A stretch of DNA of 6,108 nt from Ignavibacteria bacterium (lineage in GTDB: Bacteria; Bacteroidota; Ignavibacteria; Kapaibacteriales; UBA4661): the NCBI GenBank assembly GCA_013298375.1, contig JAAFHM010000197.1:1-6108 (forward strand). The letters run 5' to 3'. A program made the position numbers and the translations under genes. How positions within the stretch are numbered: the first letter of the stretch is position 1; every line of letters begins with the position of its first letter. The notes beneath the pieces are model-generated. The model did not search any database, was not told the DNA's origin, and saw nothing but the letters and a program-made list of their open reading frames with translations. Shown in pieces: positions 1-6,108 of the stretch.

Positions 1-78
1 TGCCAAATTCTTTCCGCACATTTGATGATTTGATAACGACTTCGTATAAAAAAGTTTAACCTTGTTACTCAAATTGCT
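1..78. other. Flank downstream of ispD, no supported gene
   Basis: This is the short A/T-rich stretch after the ispD stop codon. On the minus strand, AGTAAC and GTT-AA-ACT (within 53-69) can pair around a 3-nt loop with a 2-nt bulge, followed by six U (48-53). This would be a very weak terminator for the uppS-bamA-ispD unit. A minus-strand ATG at 21-19 opens a frame of only seven codons before the window edge, too little to call a gene. I see no other structure here. Confidence 0.4.
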
Positions 79-783
79 TTACTTCAATGAAAAATTCTCC
101 TTCTCTGCTATTCTCCACTGGCACCACGCGAAATCCAACGGGGTTGTGATTTTCATATTCTCTTCAATTCCCGGTAAAATGTGAACGGGAAAGCCCGCAA
201 ACTCAACCACACTGGCATCATCCGTGCCGAGAAATCCTTCGCTTTGCGCTTTTTGGTACGCTGCAGCGATAATCTCACGGCGAAATCCCTGCGGTGTTTG
301 GATTGCCCGCAAACGTGAGCGTTCATGCGTGATCCGAACATATCCGTCATTGCTACATTCTTTAATTGTTTCTTTCGGAACAAGCCCCGGAATGGCTGCG
401 CCGTGCTGCCATGCGGATTCGGCAATAGACGTGATAAAATGTGGCGTGACGAAAGGGCGAACGGCATCATGCACCAAGACAACATCGGAAGCCTCGCAAA
501 CACTTGTCTGCAAGGCATTCATAATTGAATTTTGGCGCTCTTTCCCGCCCTCGACAAGCGCCGCAATTTTCTTCAAACTGTATTGGCTCTGCAAAGCGCG
601 GAGATGCTCGTGAAAGTCTTGGGAGGCAGCAATAATCACGCTTTCCACCGCCCCCGTTTCCTCAAAAACTTGCAGTGTTCGCACGATAATTGGAATACCA
701 CCAAGCGCGACAAACTGCTTCGGAATATCAGCACCAAAGCGCGTTCCGGAGCCTGCGGCGGGAATAATGACGGTTGTGCGCAT
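79..783 (-). CDS. ispD: 2-C-methyl-D-erythritol 4-phosphate cytidylyltransferase
   Basis: IspD joins CTP and 2-C-methyl-D-erythritol 4-phosphate to give CDP-methylerythritol and pyrophosphate, the third step of the cytosolic MEP route to IPP and DMAPP. The 234-residue protein has the usual family length and a nucleotidyltransferase Rossmann-like fold. The N-terminal signature PAAGSGTRFG-(x3)-PKQ carries R15 and K22, matching the catalytic R20 and K27 of the E. coli enzyme. GGKERQNS lies at 79-86, HDAVRP at 105-110, T139 and R155 match substrate-binding T140 and R157, TDDAS is at 187-191, and NMKIT has K211. All key residues appear present. The ATG at 783 places the first beta strand at residue 4, as expected. 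No clear Shine-Dalgarno precedes it. Only 8 bp separate it from the bamA stop, so it is probably cotranscribed and perhaps translationally coupled. It is a stand-alone IspD with no fused IspF domain. Confidence 0.96.
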   Translation of the reverse strand: MRTTVIIPAAGSGTRFGADIPKQFVALGGIPIIVRTLQVFEETGAVESVIIAASQDFHEHLRALQSQYSLKKIAALVEGGKERQNSIMNALQTSVCEASDVVLVHDAVRPFVTPHFITSIAESAWQHGAAIPGLVPKETIKECSNDGYVRITHERSRLRAIQTPQGFRREIIAAAYQKAQSEGFLGTDDASVVEFAGFPVHILPGIEENMKITTPLDFAWCQWRIAEKENFSLK

Positions 784-791
784 GGCGGCGA

Positions 792-3314
792 TTATCTGCC
801 AAATTGGAAGTGGAAGCGCCAGCCCGGAGACGTACCGTTTTGGTCGCCAATAGCAGTACCATCCAACCCCAAAATTCGGTCAAAACCGTAAGCATAATCA
901 AAGCCCAAAAGACCAATTGGGTTAATCAAAAAGCGAACCCCAACGCCTGCGGAGCGCTTCAAATCAAATGGGTTTACGCGATTGATTCTGTCCCAAACAT
1001 TGCCCGCCTCGACAAATGCCATCGCATAAATCGGCACGGGATTGAGCGTGACAGCAAAGCGCAATTCTGCATTCAGCAACATCATTGCTCGCCCGCCTTG
1101 TGGATTCAGCCCCTGTGGATTACCTTCCGCCGGAAGGCGCGGACCAATCAGGCGATCGGGATACCCCCGAAGCGGCGTAATAGCGAAGCCACCAAGAACC
1201 GTACCGCCCATATAATAGAGTTCAAGCGGTGGGATGAGTTCTGTTGAAGGATTCAAGCCCGTTACATAGCCCATTTCGGCGTTCAGGCGCAATGTTAAAC
1301 GATTTTGTTCTGCAATTTGCAAAAGCGGTGTATAACTTTCCAAGGTCAACTGATTTTTGAAATAATCCATTTGTCCAAGACCAAGTGCGCCACCAGCAAG
1401 TTTTGTCATTAACACAAAACGCGAACCTTCAGTTGGGAACATCCCGTTGTCAATACTGATACGGGAAATTGTCTGGCTAAGGGCAAACTCCAAGCCTTGT
1501 GCAAAAAGTTGTGAATTTTGGACATTGACTTGACCATTTTGTAGAATACGATTGTTCAAGCCTTGCAAAACCCAGTCAGCACGGAAATAGTCGTCGGGCC
1601 AGCGTAAACGCCGACCAACATTCACCGATGCGCCGGTACGTTGGTTGCTAAAGAAGAAGTTTTGTGTATCAAAAACGTTAAAACCAAGCGTTGTCGGCTC
1701 GTCGAAAAGCCAAGGCTCTGTTAAGCCGAGAGTGAAGGTACTGAGCGCTCCTCCGGCAAAACTATTGTTAAAATTCGCTCCACCAGTATTAAAACCGCCA
1801 CCACGCTCGTAGTTGAGGTTGAAAATCTGTCCGCCACCGCCTTGAAGCGGCTCGGCAACGGAAAAATTATTCAACGTAATGCCCACCGACCCCGTAAAAC
1901 CAAACGCTCCGGCATAGCCAAAGGACGCATTAAAGGTGTCATTGGAGCGCTCTTCTACTTTGAAGGTAACGTCAACCTGGGAATTATCGGCAAGTTTCAC
2001 GTCGGGGCGAAGTTTTTCAGGATTGAAAAAGTTCAACTGCCCCAAAAAGCGAACCGAGCGGATAATAGCAGCACGGTTGAAGTAATCGCCCGGGCGCACA
2101 AATAATTCACGGCGAATGACTTTATCTTTTGTTTTCGTATTTCCCTCAATTTCCACACGACGAATTGTAAACTGATTGCGCTCGAACACTTTCACAACAA
2201 TATCCACTGAATCCGGCGCAACACGCTTTTCTTCTTTCTCCACGCGGGCTGTCAGATAGCCATTGTTCATGTAGAGCGAAGCCACATCATTTTGTTCTTC
2301 ATTACCTTGCAAGTTTTTATCGAACTTATCGGCGTTGTAGAGGTCGCCTTTTTGCATTTGCAAGCGGTATTCCAAAAACAGCGTCGGGAATACGAGATTC
2401 CCCTCGAAGGTGATATTGCGAAGATAGACTTTCTGCCCTTCGTCAACCTTAATGCGAATATCAACAGTTTCCAAGGAGTCATTAAACGCAAGCGAATCGC
2501 CTAGCATTTGCGCATCAATGTAGCCATTTTTGCGATAGAAGGTGCTTAAACGCTCATTTTTATCCTTTTCATATTTTTTCTGCTCAAATTTGTTCGATTT
2601 CCAAACCTCCCACCATTGCTTAGTTTTGGTATCCTCAAAAGCAGAAGCGATTTCTGCGTCGGAAAATGCTTTTGCGCCCGGAAATGTTATCGTATTGACG
2701 TAAAACGTCACGCTTTCCTTGATGTCCAGCACAATATTATAGACGTTGATGGTGTCGGTGGCTTCCTTACGCACTTCCACTTTAGCGAAGGGTTTGCTTT
2801 CTTTGTCGTAAAGCTGTTTAACGGCTTTGCGCCCCAATTCTAGGTCGTAGGGCGTGAAAATATCGCCATCTTTTTTATCAAATGCCTTCAGAATATCTTT
2901 ATTGCTGACGGCGGAATTGCCCTTAATTTTGATGGTGCTGATGTGAGTGGCTTCTTTGACCTTGATATTCAGATAAACACTTGTTCCGTCAATCGAAACG
3001 CGGTCAATGGTAATATCCACATCGGAGTATTGACGGCGTTTCCAGAGACTTTTAATAGCGTCTTGGATGCGCCCACCGCGAGCATCAATAAAATCGCCCA
3101 CCTGCAACCCCGAATAAAACAGCACCGAAGCCGTATCGACAGGCGTTGGCGATTCGACGCGCAAGCCCATGATTTTGATGGGAACAGGGCGCTGTTGACG
3201 CGGCTGTGCCTGAGCAAAAGCGGTAGCAGTTTGAAGCGTTACAAAAAGAGCAGAAACGAGAAGTAATGCGGCAGAGCGGATAATGAAGCGTGGCGCAGAT
3301 TCAGAAAGGAACAT
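792..3314 (-). CDS. bamA: Outer membrane protein assembly factor BamA
   Basis: BamA is the core of the BAM complex, which folds and inserts beta-barrel proteins into the outer membrane. The frame is open from 3371 (859 codons), but I prefer the ATG at 3314 (codon 20). From there a normal Sec signal peptide follows: Arg-containing n-region, hydrophobic stretch AALLLVSALFV, and an AFA or AQA cleavage site. The 3371 start would add 19 residues before it. Neither start has a Shine-Dalgarno. In 859-residue numbering, five POTRA domains lie at about 64-141, 142-220, 221-312, 313-400 and 401-475, and the 16-strand barrel at about 476-859. The loop-6 RGY motif is at 735-737 within PLRGYPDR. POTRA-3 carries the WWEVWK-KFEQKKYEKDK insert known from Bacteroidota-type BamA. 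The chain ends FHFQFGR, about two residues short of the usual aromatic terminus. It lies between uppS (122 bp upstream) and ispD (8 bp downstream). Confidence 0.95.
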   Translation of the reverse strand: MFLSESAPRFIIRSAALLLVSALFVTLQTATAFAQAQPRQQRPVPIKIMGLRVESPTPVDTASVLFYSGLQVGDFIDARGGRIQDAIKSLWKRRQYSDVDITIDRVSIDGTSVYLNIKVKEATHISTIKIKGNSAVSNKDILKAFDKKDGDIFTPYDLELGRKAVKQLYDKESKPFAKVEVRKEATDTINVYNIVLDIKESVTFYVNTITFPGAKAFSDAEIASAFEDTKTKQWWEVWKSNKFEQKKYEKDKNERLSTFYRKNGYIDAQMLGDSLAFNDSLETVDIRIKVDEGQKVYLRNITFEGNLVFPTLFLEYRLQMQKGDLYNADKFDKNLQGNEEQNDVASLYMNNGYLTARVEKEEKRVAPDSVDIVVKVFERNQFTIRRVEIEGNTKTKDKVIRRELFVRPGDYFNRAAIIRSVRFLGQLNFFNPEKLRPDVKLADNSQVDVTFKVEERSNDTFNASFGYAGAFGFTGSVGITLNNFSVAEPLQGGGGQIFNLNYERGGGFNTGGANFNNSFAGGALSTFTLGLTEPWLFDEPTTLGFNVFDTQNFFFSNQRTGASVNVGRRLRWPDDYFRADWVLQGLNNRILQNGQVNVQNSQLFAQGLEFALSQTISRISIDNGMFPTEGSRFVLMTKLAGGALGLGQMDYFKNQLTLESYTPLLQIAEQNRLTLRLNAEMGYVTGLNPSTELIPPLELYYMGGTVLGGFAITPLRGYPDRLIGPRLPAEGNPQGLNPQGGRAMMLLNAELRFAVTLNPVPIYAMAFVEAGNVWDRINRVNPFDLKRSAGVGVRFLINPIGLLGFDYAYGFDRILGLDGTAIGDQNGTSPGWRFHFQFGR

Positions 3315-3341
3315 AACGTTGATGGCAAATTGAGATAAATG

Positions 3342-3349
3342 CTTGCAAG
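3342..3349. repeat. CTTGCAAG palindrome in the bamA leader
   Basis: This perfect 8-bp palindrome lies 27 bp upstream of the preferred bamA start. The same 8-mer occurs upstream of uppS (4310-4317), 33 bp before that start, and once inside bamA (2306-2313), where it simply encodes L-Q-G. The two leader copies might be a shared operator half or full site, but only the 8-mer is shared and chance is possible. If bamA starts at 3371 instead, this copy is coding. Confidence 0.25.
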
Positions 3350-3436
3350 AGCGATTACGAGCAAGACACATGACAAGGGAAAATTGTGCAAAAACTATTT
3401 GACTTGTATTATTTCATAACACGAAAACAAGTGTCT

Positions 3437-4276
3437 TTATGACCGCAGAGCGTTCAAAATACGCTTGAGCGAACCAGATTCTTGACCTCCATCTTGTTCA
3501 CTAATAACCTGCTCGGAGGTTTTCCCGAAACGCCTTTCGCGTCCGAGATAGTCAGCGATAGCGGCATAGAGGTCATTACGACGGAAGTCGGGCCAGAATT
3601 TTTCGGTCACATAAATTTCTGAATATGCCATCTCCCAGAGAAGAAAATTGCTAAGGCGCATTTCGCCACTGGTGCGAATGAGCAAATCGGGGTCGGGCGT
3701 GGTGTGAGTCTGCAAATACGTGGCAAAGCGCTCTTCGCTAATATCTTCGGGAGAGAGTTTGCCGCGCCGAACATCCAATGCTGCCATCTGGACTGCCCGA
3801 ACAATATCCCACCGCGCACTGTAACTGAGCGCCAGCGTGAGCGTGAGTCCGGTATTATTTTTCATGGTCTCCATACACTCAAAAAGCTGCTTTTGGACAT
3901 TTTTCGGCAGCGCGTTGAGTTTGCCAATGGCTTGAAGGCGAACATTGTTTTTATGCAATTCGTCCAATTCCGAGCGAAGATAGTGCAGAAGCAAATCCAT
4001 TAGAACCGTAACTTCCATGCGGGGTCTGCGCCAATTCTCCATCGAAAAAGCGTAGAGCGTCAGATGCTTTATCCCCAGCAGCGATGCGGACTCGACAATA
4101 TCTCGCACCGAATTGATTCCTTCACGGTGTCCTTGTGTGCGAGTCAGAGAGCGGTCTTCCGCCCAACGCCCGTTGCCGTCCATGATGATTGCCACGTGTT
4201 GTGGCATTTTGCCGGATGCGCAAAGATTCTGTTGAAGCATCTTGTCATCGGCGGTTTGCGATGCTACCCAATTCAC
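3437..4276 (-). CDS. uppS: Isoprenyl transferase (undecaprenyl diphosphate synthase)
   Basis: UppS is a cis-prenyltransferase that adds IPP units to farnesyl diphosphate. It makes undecaprenyl diphosphate, the lipid carrier for peptidoglycan and surface polysaccharide, at the cytoplasmic face of the membrane. The 279-residue protein shows every signature: HVAIIMDGNGRWA (27-39) with the Mg-binding D33, QGHREG (48-53), the YAFSMENWRRP block (75-85), and PDLLIRTSGEMRLSNFLLW (196-214) with R201, R207 and S209, followed by AYSE with E220 and WPDF. The usual YGGR is YSAR here (152-155), a variant I associate with Bacteroidota-type enzymes; the Arg is kept. About 28 polar residues follow the RRFG block, a longer tail than in E. 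coli. Translation starts at GTG, supported by AGGAGA eight bases upstream. It is probably the first gene of the uppS-bamA-ispD unit. Confidence 0.95.
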   Translation of the reverse strand: MNWVASQTADDKMLQQNLCASGKMPQHVAIIMDGNGRWAEDRSLTRTQGHREGINSVRDIVESASLLGIKHLTLYAFSMENWRRPRMEVTVLMDLLLHYLRSELDELHKNNVRLQAIGKLNALPKNVQKQLFECMETMKNNTGLTLTLALSYSARWDIVRAVQMAALDVRRGKLSPEDISEERFATYLQTHTTPDPDLLIRTSGEMRLSNFLLWEMAYSEIYVTEKFWPDFRRNDLYAAIADYLGRERRFGKTSEQVISEQDGGQESGSLKRILNALRS

Positions 4277-4283
4277 TCGGTCT

Positions 4284-4289
4284 TCTCCT
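4284..4289 (-). promoter_or_regulatory. Shine-Dalgarno site of uppS
   Basis: On the minus strand AGGAGA precedes the GTG start at 4276 by 7 bases (AGGAG by 8). This good spacing decides the GTG over the next in-frame ATG (codon 13), which has no such site. It is the only convincing Shine-Dalgarno among the four main genes of the window; bamA, ispD and gcvP lack one. Confidence 0.75.
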
Positions 4290-4308
4290 AAAAAGTTGAC
4301 AAAAAGAG

Positions 4309-4318
4309 ACTTGCAAGT
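4309..4318. repeat. ACTTGCAAGT palindrome upstream of uppS
   Basis: This perfect 10-bp palindrome is 19 bp upstream of the uppS Shine-Dalgarno, in the presumed 5' leader or promoter. Its core CTTGCAAG recurs upstream of bamA (3342-3349). Such a dyad could bind a dimeric regulator. That is inference: no regulator gene is nearby, and a short palindrome can arise by chance. Confidence 0.3.
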
Positions 4319-4450
4319 TACGAAGTTTTTTTGAGGTAATTGAGGAGAATTTTTTCGATAGGCAAAAAGTTGGTAAATTTGTGGTCAAAACAACACGGGC
4401 TGCATCGCTAAAATACGATAATTCATTGATTTTGCGTGTAGAAAGAAATG

Positions 4451-4627
4451 TTAAAAATTGTCAATCTCGTTAAGGCAAGATGCGTTGTCTAACAGGAGTG
4501 CGAATGCAGTTTGCTCCGCACACGTGCGAAGTTCGTCACCATTCAAGTCTTCCCATCGGATATCGGGATTCTGACCTGAACAGTCCACGAAAATAGAAAG
4601 ATTTCCTCCCAAAACGAACTTTTTCAC
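4451..4627 (-). CDS. Possible small acidic protein, 58 aa, function unknown
   Basis: This frame is open for 58 codons from a GTG at 4627 to a TAA at 4453-4451, and I do not recognise its product. It reads like a real protein: KKFVLGGNLSIFVDCSG, then NPDIRWEDLNGDELRTC, then AFALLLDNASCLNEIDNF at the end. It is acidic (10 D/E against 4 K/R), with Cys at 16, 36 and 51 and one Trp at 25. About 59% of first codon positions are purine, with many G, as in coding DNA. There is no ATG. GTG 4627 lies inside a GAGGTGA heptamer (4630-4624), which could instead serve as Shine-Dalgarno for a TTG at 4612, 11 bases on, giving 53 residues. There is no signal peptide or membrane segment. It sits upstream of uppS on the same strand, 174 bp away. 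It could also be a gene remnant or a chance ORF. Confidence 0.4.
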   Translation of the reverse strand: MKKFVLGGNLSIFVDCSGQNPDIRWEDLNGDELRTCAEQTAFALLLDNASCLNEIDNF

Positions 4628-4724
4628 CTCTTCTGCGTGTTAATGCAGGTGGTAATGTAAAAAAGTGATATTTTTGCTGTACCGATTTTGGTAGATTCTT
4701 GTCTCACAAAACCTCATACAACCA

Positions 4725-6108
4725 ATGAACTCTGCTCTACGCCCGACAAACGCCGCTAGCACGCCCCTCGTCAACCCGCTTTCCTCTTCCAACGGCAAAC
4801 ACCCGCACAATCCCGTTCTCAGCAATTTTGATGTTTTTTCTCATCGCCACATCGGTCCCAACGCGGAGGAACAACAGGCGATGCTTGCTGCAATCGGCGT
4901 GGATTCGCTCGAAACGCTTATCGGCGAGACCGTGCCGGAGAGCATACGCCTGAAACAGCCGCTCCGCCTCGCTCCGCCGGAAACGGAGCATGAATTTTTG
5001 GCAAACTTGAAAGGCATTGCTTCAGAAAACAAGGTGTTTAAGTCGTACATCGGCACGGGGTATTATGATTGCATCACACCGCCCGTGATTTTACGCAATC
5101 TTCTGGAAAATCCGGGTTGGTACACCCAATACACGCCTTATCAAGCCGAAATCGCGCAAGGGCGCTTAGAATCGTTGCTCAATTTTCAAACAATGATTAT
5201 TGACCTTACCAAGCTCGAAATTGCCAATGCTTCGCTCTTGGACGAAGCCACCGCCGCTGCCGAAGCCATGCACCTTATGTACGCAGCCCGCACGAAAGAA
5301 GCTGTTCAAAAAAATGCAAACGTCCTGTTTGTGTCGTCGGAATGTTTTCCACAAACACTTGACGTGCTGAAAACACGCTCTGAGCCGCTTGAAATCGAAC
5401 TTTTGGTTGGTGATTATGCAACGCTGGATTGGGAAAAACATCCGCGTATTTTCGGAGCCGTGCTGCAATACCCCGCCGCTAACGGTGATGTTCACGATTA
5501 CCGCGCCTTTTGTGAAGCCGCCCACGCTCACCACGCCTTTGTTTGCGTGGCAGCAGATTTAATGAGCCTTGCTCTGCTCACGCCTCCGGGGGAATTTGGT
5601 GCGGATATAGCCGTTGGCTCGGCGCAGCGCTTTGGCGTTCCGATGGGCTATGGCGGTCCTCATGCGGCATATTTTGCCACGAAAGAAGAGTACAAGCGGC
5701 TTCTGCCCGGTCGGATTATCGGCGTTTCGATTGACGCGCAAGGCAGTTTGGCATATCGCATGGCGCTCCAAACCCGCGAACAGCATATCAAACGCGACAA
5801 AGCCACGAGCAATATCTGCACCGCGCAAGCGCTTTTATCGAATATTGCCGCCATGTATGCGGTCTATCATGGTGCAAACGGCATCAAATCTATCGCCTTG
5901 CGCATTCACAGCCTGACAACGCTTTTGGCAAAAAGCCTCACAAGCCTTGGTTTTACGCCATCGAATGAGCATTGGTTTGATACTTTGACCTTTGCACTGG
6001 AGTACCCAAGCACGAAGGAAAATATTCGCAAATACGCCCTCTCGCACAATCTCAATTTTCGCTATTCCGACGACGAAGCGCATCAATCCTTTGTGGGCAT
6101 TTCGCTGG
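4725..6108 (+). CDS. gcvP: Glycine dehydrogenase (decarboxylating), P protein, N-terminal part
   Basis: GcvP is the PLP-dependent P protein of the glycine cleavage system. It decarboxylates glycine and passes the aminomethyl group to the lipoyl arm of GcvH in the cytosol. The window holds 461 codons plus one base; the frame is intact and runs off the edge. The visible part matches the long single-chain type (about 950 residues). It has FSHRHIGP (38-45), TPPVILRNLLENPGWYT (118-134), YTPYQAEIAQGRLESLLNFQ (136-155), NASLLDEATAAAEAM (168-182, usual DEGT is DEAT), GSAQRFGVPMGYGGPHAAYF (298-317) and DKATSNICTAQALLSNIAAM (358-377). The split GcvPA type is unlikely given RHIGP and these blocks. The PLP lysine lies in the missing half. 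The ATG at 4725 is the only ATG between the in-frame TAG at 4692 and RHIGP, so a Ser/Asn/Pro-rich leader of about 35 residues precedes the core. No Shine-Dalgarno is visible. Confidence 0.95.
   Translation, partial: MNSALRPTNAASTPLVNPLSSSNGKHPHNPVLSNFDVFSHRHIGPNAEEQQAMLAAIGVDSLETLIGETVPESIRLKQPLRLAPPETEHEFLANLKGIASENKVFKSYIGTGYYDCITPPVILRNLLENPGWYTQYTPYQAEIAQGRLESLLNFQTMIIDLTKLEIANASLLDEATAAAEAMHLMYAARTKEAVQKNANVLFVSSECFPQTLDVLKTRSEPLEIELLVGDYATLDWEKHPRIFGAVLQYPAANGDVHDYRAFCEAAHAHHAFVCVAADLMSLALLTPPGEFGADIAVGSAQRFGVPMGYGGPHAAYFATKEEYKRLLPGRIIGVSIDAQGSLAYRMALQTREQHIKRDKATSNICTAQALLSNIAAMYAVYHGANGIKSIALRIHSLTTLLAKSLTSLGFTPSNEHWFDTLTFALEYPSTKENIRKYALSHNLNFRYSDDEAHQSFVGISL

Larger units (their letters stand above)
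4277..4724. other. Divergent uppS/gcvP intergenic region
   Basis: These 448 bp separate two outward-reading genes and must hold both promoters. The uppS-proximal part (4290-4450) is A/T-rich and contains a 10-bp palindrome. The middle (4451-4627) holds a protein-like minus-strand small ORF, listed separately. The gcvP-proximal 97 bp (4628-4724) show no Shine-Dalgarno. Candidate promoter pieces are weak. A plus-strand TAAATTTG (4374-4381) fits the Bacteroidota -7 pattern TAnnTTTG, with TTTT 18 bp before it. A minus-strand TTGACA (4464-4459) has only a poor -10 (TACACG, 18 bp spacing). I see no glycine-riboswitch-like sequence and no intrinsic terminator. Confidence 0.5.

Noticed and set aside
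43..72. Minus-strand TTGAGT and TATACG, 18 bp apart, as a promoter for a next gene starting at 21.
   Set aside because: Both boxes match the consensus at only four of six bases, the group often uses different promoter patterns, and only seven codons of any next gene are visible.
774..1247. Plus-strand ORF of 157 codons antisense to the bamA 3' end.
   Set aside because: Its product has no recognisable motif and a composition expected from the complement of BamA barrel codons, and bamA itself is certain here.
3402..3432. Inverted repeat ACTTGT...ACAAGT between uppS and bamA as a terminator.
   Set aside because: The stem is 6 bp, A/T-rich, with a 19-nt loop and no U-tract after it on the minus strand.
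4296..4324. Plus-strand TTGACA with TACGAA 17 bp downstream as a gcvP promoter.
   Set aside because: The -10 box matches at three of six bases and it would give a leader of nearly 400 nt running antisense to the small ORF.
4504..4596. Plus-strand 30-codon ORF with a well placed AGGAG (4494-4498), a possible gcvP leader peptide.
   Set aside because: It lies antisense to the more protein-like minus-strand ORF, its composition (many His, Ser, Arg, Pro) looks random, it ends 128 bp before gcvP, and the AGGAG is the complement of Leu codons in the other frame.
4597..4724. Glycine riboswitch upstream of gcvP.
   Set aside because: Such elements are common before gcv genes, but I find none of the conserved G-rich aptamer blocks in the gap, and no paired terminator or anti-terminator.
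4725..6108. Split-type GcvPA subunit instead of full-length GcvP.
   Set aside because: The RHIGP block and the long-type conserved segments are present, and the frame is still open at residue 461, beyond the usual GcvPA length.

Overview
The window holds three genes reading leftwards on the minus strand, uppS - bamA - ispD in transcription order. Across a 448-bp gap, the first half of gcvP reads rightwards and is cut by the window edge. No mobile element, CRISPR array, tRNA or rRNA is visible. The organism looks like a didermic (outer-membrane) bacterium of the Bacteroidota/Chlorobiota (FCB) group. This rests on the BamA POTRA-3 insert of the W..W-KFE-KYEKDK type, the UppS YSAR variant of the YGGR motif, a long single-chain GcvP, moderate GC by eye, and the absence of Shine-Dalgarno sites at three of the four main starts. 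This is an inference from family features; no database was searched.

Region by region: 1-78 is the flank downstream of ispD, with at most a weak A/T-rich hairpin. 79-783 (-) is ispD, the MEP-pathway cytidylyltransferase. 792-3314 (-) is bamA, the beta-barrel assembly protein; the frame stays open to 3371, but the signal peptide favours the inner start. 3437-4276 (-) is uppS, starting at GTG with a good Shine-Dalgarno. 4277-4724 is the divergent gap. It contains a protein-like minus-strand ORF of 58 codons (4451-4627), a perfect palindrome just before the uppS ribosome binding site, and no recognisable riboswitch. 4725 to the window end (+) is the first 461 codons of gcvP.

The leftward genes form a likely envelope/isoprenoid operon. 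IspD works in the pathway that makes IPP and DMAPP. UppS condenses IPP onto an allylic primer to make the undecaprenyl carrier for cell-wall and O-antigen synthesis. BamA inserts outer-membrane proteins. GcvP is the glycine decarboxylase of the glycine cleavage system and appears to be a separate, divergent transcription unit. The main genes are ordinary housekeeping genes. The least explained item is the small ORF between uppS and gcvP.
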